7,181 bases of DNA from contig CAZPMO010000223.1 in assembly GCA_964587515.1 (NCBI GenBank), positions 1 through 7,181 on the forward strand, written 5' to 3'. Of the stretch, positions 6,090 through 7,181 are shown piece after piece (the first letter of the stretch is position 1; every line of letters begins with the position of its first letter). The position numbers and the translations under genes were made by a program. Source of the stretch: CAZPMO01 sp964587515 (lineage in GTDB: Bacteria; Pseudomonadota; Alphaproteobacteria; MPNO01). Below the pieces are notes generated by a model. The model saw only the letters and a list, made by a program, of their open reading frames with translations. It made no database searches and had not been told where the DNA came from.

Positions 6090-6878
6090 TTAAGGCTTAG
6101 AAAGAAGGCTAGTCCCAACGAACCGTATGACCCCACCCTCCTCACCATCCGCTGATTTTAGGCTGTCATTACGGTGAAATGTTGAGCACATTCTATGCTC
6201 TGCAAACAAGCGTCTGAAGAACTCCATAGTGAAATAATAAGTATGTGGGGGCGCGACCTTCTGTGCTTCCGCTAAAGAGCAATTGGGTACTTCAATAAAA
6301 AATAACGTCTTTCCATGTGAGCGTTGCTTTAAGGCAGATAGCGTTTCTTCGAGATCAAAAACATGTTCTAGGCTATGGCTTGAATAGATTAAATCAAATG
6401 CCCCAGTAGCATCGTTAAGATCTTTTTTGCATTCCCAATGCTCAGGAAAAAACGGCTTTACGCCTGCGGGCTCAACGTTGACTACCGAGTGGCCCACAAC
6501 GTGCAAAAGTACTGATAGGCCTCCGTGACCCGAGCCAAAATTCAACACTCGCTTGCGTTCACCAAGGAACAGTTCGGGACACAACTTCTTCAAATGTTGG
6601 TAATGCGTTATATCCCTTTCTCGGAGAATCGCACCCTTATCAGTTCGGAAGTCCCAATATGTCTCCTCGTAATACCCCATCACCAATTTCTTATCTGGCT
6701 TCGGATGCAAACAGAAAACCCCCCGGTCATCCCACACTAATTTATGCAGGCGGAACCTCCTATGACATTCCCTTCTTTTCCAAAGCACTCTTGTTCTTTC
6801 CTGCCACTTCGCGGGCAGCAACCCCACCCTAAGCAGCAATATGGCAATCCTAACTTTAATAGAGTGAAATTTACTCAT
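6090..6878 (-). CDS. Class I SAM-dependent methyltransferase (Methyltransf_23-like)
   Basis: This 262-residue protein has the SAM-binding motif VLNFGSGHGG (111-120), an acidic residue after the second strand (NVEP, E136), FDLIYSSHSLEHVFD (161-175) and FFIEVPNC (193-200). It also has PPHTYYFTMEFFRRLF (210-225), which recalls the PxHxYYFTxxxLxxLL segment of type 23 methyltransferases in polysaccharide gene clusters. The first 110 residues form a basic N-terminal extension with a short hydrophobic stretch (IAILLLRVGLLPA, 11-23), which may be a helix that contacts the membrane. The substrate is unknown, and glycan O-methylation is the likely role from context. The ATG at 6878 has only a weak purine-rich site (AAGAG) upstream, so the start is moderately sure. 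It converges on the dehydrogenase gene and shares no tight linkage with the sugar operon. Confidence 0.86.
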   Translation of the reverse strand: MSKFHSIKVRIAILLLRVGLLPAKWQERTRVLWKRRECHRRFRLHKLVWDDRGVFCLHPKPDKKLVMGYYEETYWDFRTDKGAILRERDITHYQHLKKLCPELFLGERKRVLNFGSGHGGLSVLLHVVGHSVVNVEPAGVKPFFPEHWECKKDLNDATGAFDLIYSSHSLEHVFDLEETLSALKQRSHGKTLFFIEVPNCSLAEAQKVAPPHTYYFTMEFFRRLFAEHRMCSTFHRNDSLKSADGEEGGVIRFVGTSLLSKP

Positions 6879-7181
6879 TCTTTGAGTCTCTTATTATGTG
6901 CAGAACGTCTTAAAGTCGAGAGAACCAAAGTGGCAAGCCCTTGACAAAGCCGGGTTATCGATTTTCTATGATGTAAATCGTTCTTAGACTGCAGAGGTTT
7001 TTAAATATCAACTGACAGCAAGCGTCTTATAGGGCCGTATCACTGTCCCGACAGGATGACTCGACAAAGAAATAGGATCGTTTAAAACAAGCGCGGTCAG
7101 GTTATCAATTAGAGGTATTCCTGCTGACATCCCGGATTCAACTTGCTAGTGCAACAGATGGATTGATTCCGAAAAATACCT
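6879..7181. other. Right flank without a recognisable gene
   Basis: All frames are broken by stops in these 303 bp, and no partial gene with family motifs enters from the right edge. The promoter of the leftward methyltransferase gene should lie here, but I could not find a convincing pair of elements. On the plus strand TTGACA occurs at 6941-6946, with TATGAT 20 nt further on, a spacing too wide for a standard promoter. Confidence 0.55.

Noticed and set aside
6525..6944. Two rightward ORFs of 66-71 codons opposite the second methyltransferase gene
   Set aside because: They are antisense shadows of the methyltransferase reading frame, without recognisable protein features.
6941..6972. Rightward promoter TTGACA with TATGAT
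   Set aside because: The spacing of 20 bp is too wide, and no gene follows it in the window.

Overview
The window looks like part of an accessory surface-polysaccharide (O-antigen, capsule or exopolysaccharide) locus from a bacterium, most likely Gram-negative. That rests on gene content: a family 4 glycosyltransferase, an RmlC-type sugar epimerase, an extended SDR acting on nucleotide sugars, a sugar-phosphate nucleotidyltransferase and two class I methyltransferases. I cannot name the genus. Base composition looks moderate by eye, ATG and GTG starts are used with Shine-Dalgarno sites of mixed quality, and the flanks look like worn accessory DNA. A run of 100 Ns shows that this is a draft or metagenomic assembly.

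Layout from left to right. Positions 1-89 hold what looks like the last 24 codons and right end of an IS3-like insertion sequence. Positions 90-479 hold no recognisable gene, but include a likely terminator for the leftward operon. Positions 480-4876 are leftward genes, read in transcription order: nucleotidyltransferase (interrupted by the N gap), SDR, RmlC-like epimerase, a gene-poor spacer of 387 bp, a small methyltransferase, and the GT4 glycosyltransferase. The first three are packed with overlaps, and the last two are 3 bp apart. Positions 4877-5060 are a divergent intergenic region. Positions 5061-6017 encode a rightward 2-hydroxyacid dehydrogenase of the phosphoglycerate dehydrogenase type, followed by a good intrinsic terminator. 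Positions 6090-6878 encode a second, leftward methyltransferase that converges on it. Positions 6879-7181 show no gene.

How the genes may work together (inference): the nucleotidyltransferase activates a sugar 1-phosphate, and the RmlC-like enzyme and SDR epimerise and reduce the activated sugar at C3/C5 and C4. The glycosyltransferase adds a sugar to a lipid-linked glycan, and the methyltransferases may decorate the chain. The dehydrogenase may supply or recycle a hydroxyacid (glycerate or lactate type). No dehydratase, sugar kinase, flippase or polymerase is visible, so the pathway must continue outside the window. I found no CRISPR array, tRNA, rRNA or defence system. The most informative oddities are the mis-sized assembly gap inside the nucleotidyltransferase, the His-to-Asn change in the epimerase, and the possibly leaderless dehydrogenase mRNA.
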